In this document: piece after piece, positions 63,626 to 64,000 of the stretch
Numbering within the stretch: the first letter of the stretch is position 1
Layout of the letters: every line of letters begins with the position of its first letter
DNA from: Rhodocyclaceae bacterium UBA2271
Lineage (GTDB): Bacteria > Pseudomonadota > Gammaproteobacteria > Burkholderiales > Rhodocyclaceae
Assembly (NCBI GenBank): GCA_002347405.1
Contig: DDXB01000047.1
Span: forward strand, 39,371 to 103,370
Direction of reading: 5' to 3'
Length of the DNA: 64,000 nucleotides
Position numbers and translations under genes: made by a program
The notes under the pieces: model-generated
What the model was told of the DNA's origin: nothing
Databases searched by the model: none
What the model saw: the letters and a program-made list of their open reading frames with translations, nothing else

Positions 63626-64000
63626 GGCCGGCGGGTGTGGCAGCGGGCTGGACAGCCGGTTTGGCAACAGGCTTGATCTCGATCACGGGATACTTCCACT
63701 TCCAGTTGTCCAGCGTTTCGGGCAACGGCACCATCAGGATGCAATCGACGGGACACGGGGGCAGGCACAGTTCGCAACCGGTGCATTGGTCGGCGATGAC
63801 GGTGTGCATTTGCTTGGCGGCGCCGACGATCGCATCGACCGGACAGGCCTGGATGCACAGCGTGCAGCCGATGCAGGTCTGCTCGTCGATGACGGCGACG
63901 CTCTTGGGTTTCTCGATGCCGTGTTCGCCCGACAGTTCCTTGAATTCGCGGCCGAGCAGGTCGGCCAGCTTGCGAATGCCTTCCTCGCCGCCCGGCGGGC
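63618..64000 (-). CDS. rnfB: Electron transport complex subunit RnfB (partial, cut by window edge)
   Basis: The C-terminal ~127 residues of the ferredoxin-type subunit. Two 4Fe-4S motifs, CIGCTLCIQACPVDAI and CTGCELCLPPCPVDCI, are preceded by GGEEGIRKLADLLG. The C-terminal tail is Pro/Ala-rich. It overlaps the rnfC start by 8 nt. The N-terminal membrane helix and the third Fe-S domain lie beyond the window. Confidence 0.92.
   Translation of the reverse strand, partial: PPGGEEGIRKLADLLGREFKELSGEHGIEKPKSVAVIDEQTCIGCTLCIQACPVDAIVGAAKQMHTVIADQCTGCELCLPPCPVDCILMVPLPETLDNWKWKYPVIEIKPVAKPAVQPAATPAGHV

Overview
The window is a stretch of chromosome from a high-GC (about 60-65 %) Gram-negative bacterium. 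The gene orders rimP-nusA-infB-rbfA-truB-rpsO-pnp, smc-zipA-ligA, scpA-scpB-rluB and rnfB-C-D-G-E-nth, together with the protein sequences, point to a betaproteobacterium. A Rhodocyclales or Sterolibacteriaceae-like lipid or steroid degrader is my inference; no rRNA gene is present to settle it. No tRNA, rRNA, CRISPR array, complete insertion sequence or prophage was seen.

Layout. (1) 1-4744: the end of a FadE-type acyl-CoA dehydrogenase, a FadI-like thiolase and a FadJ-like hydratase/dehydrogenase. (2) 5016-11707, minus strand: an envelope cluster of DUF1302 outer-membrane barrel, DUF1329 LolA-like periplasmic protein, YCF48-like beta-propeller and RND/MMPL transporter. (3) 12000-19382: a second beta-oxidation operon (fadN-like, fadA, fadD, acyl-CoA dehydrogenase) behind a strong sigma-70 promoter with an operator-like inverted repeat. 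(4) 19414-20420, minus: AzlCD amino-acid exporter. (5) 20503-35093: a long same-direction, mostly overlapping gene chain of smc, zipA, ligA, an ORF6N gene, galU, rnm, yciO, a site-2 protease, trpS, yigI, scpA, scpB and rluB. (6) 35394-44023: the rimP to pnp translation/RNA operon. (7) 44193-47963, minus: alaS, lysE-type exporter and dksA. (8) 48168-58067: a kinase-HDOD-GAF fusion, MFS transporter, greB, htpG, a deoxyinosine glycosylase, a GspE-type ATPase and a TPR lipoprotein. (9) 58304-64000, minus: rnfB (partial), rnfC, rnfD, rnfG, rnfE, nth and a DUF1841 gene.

How they work together. Regions 1-3 read as one metabolic unit: the barrel/LolA-like/RND cluster may move a hydrophobic compound across the envelope, FadD would activate its acyl part, and the two beta-oxidation sets would degrade it. 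Regions 5-8 are housekeeping genes for chromosome segregation, cell division, transcription-translation coupling and stress. Region 9 is a membrane ferredoxin:NAD oxidoreductase.

The most unusual property is the load of short dispersed repeats, several of them in frame inside essential genes. Repeat A (core GTCGGCGCTGGCGGGACGG, about 24 bp) has at least 11 full or degenerate copies. These lie in FadJ, FadN-like, LigA, ScpA, the deoxyinosine glycosylase, DUF1841 and RnfC, and between genes. Repeat B (inverted repeat around GGAAACAC/GTGTTTCC) lies in frame in SMC and LigA and encodes a shared KHAGP-QVF peptide. Repeat C is the CCGGC-N-GCCGG type. Repeat D is a CACGGAG MITE-like element present twice in opposite orientation. 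Repeat E is a GGCCCCC...GGGGCGGCCC spacer repeat. In-frame insertion of repeats A and B into conserved proteins is the best candidate here for something not well described.
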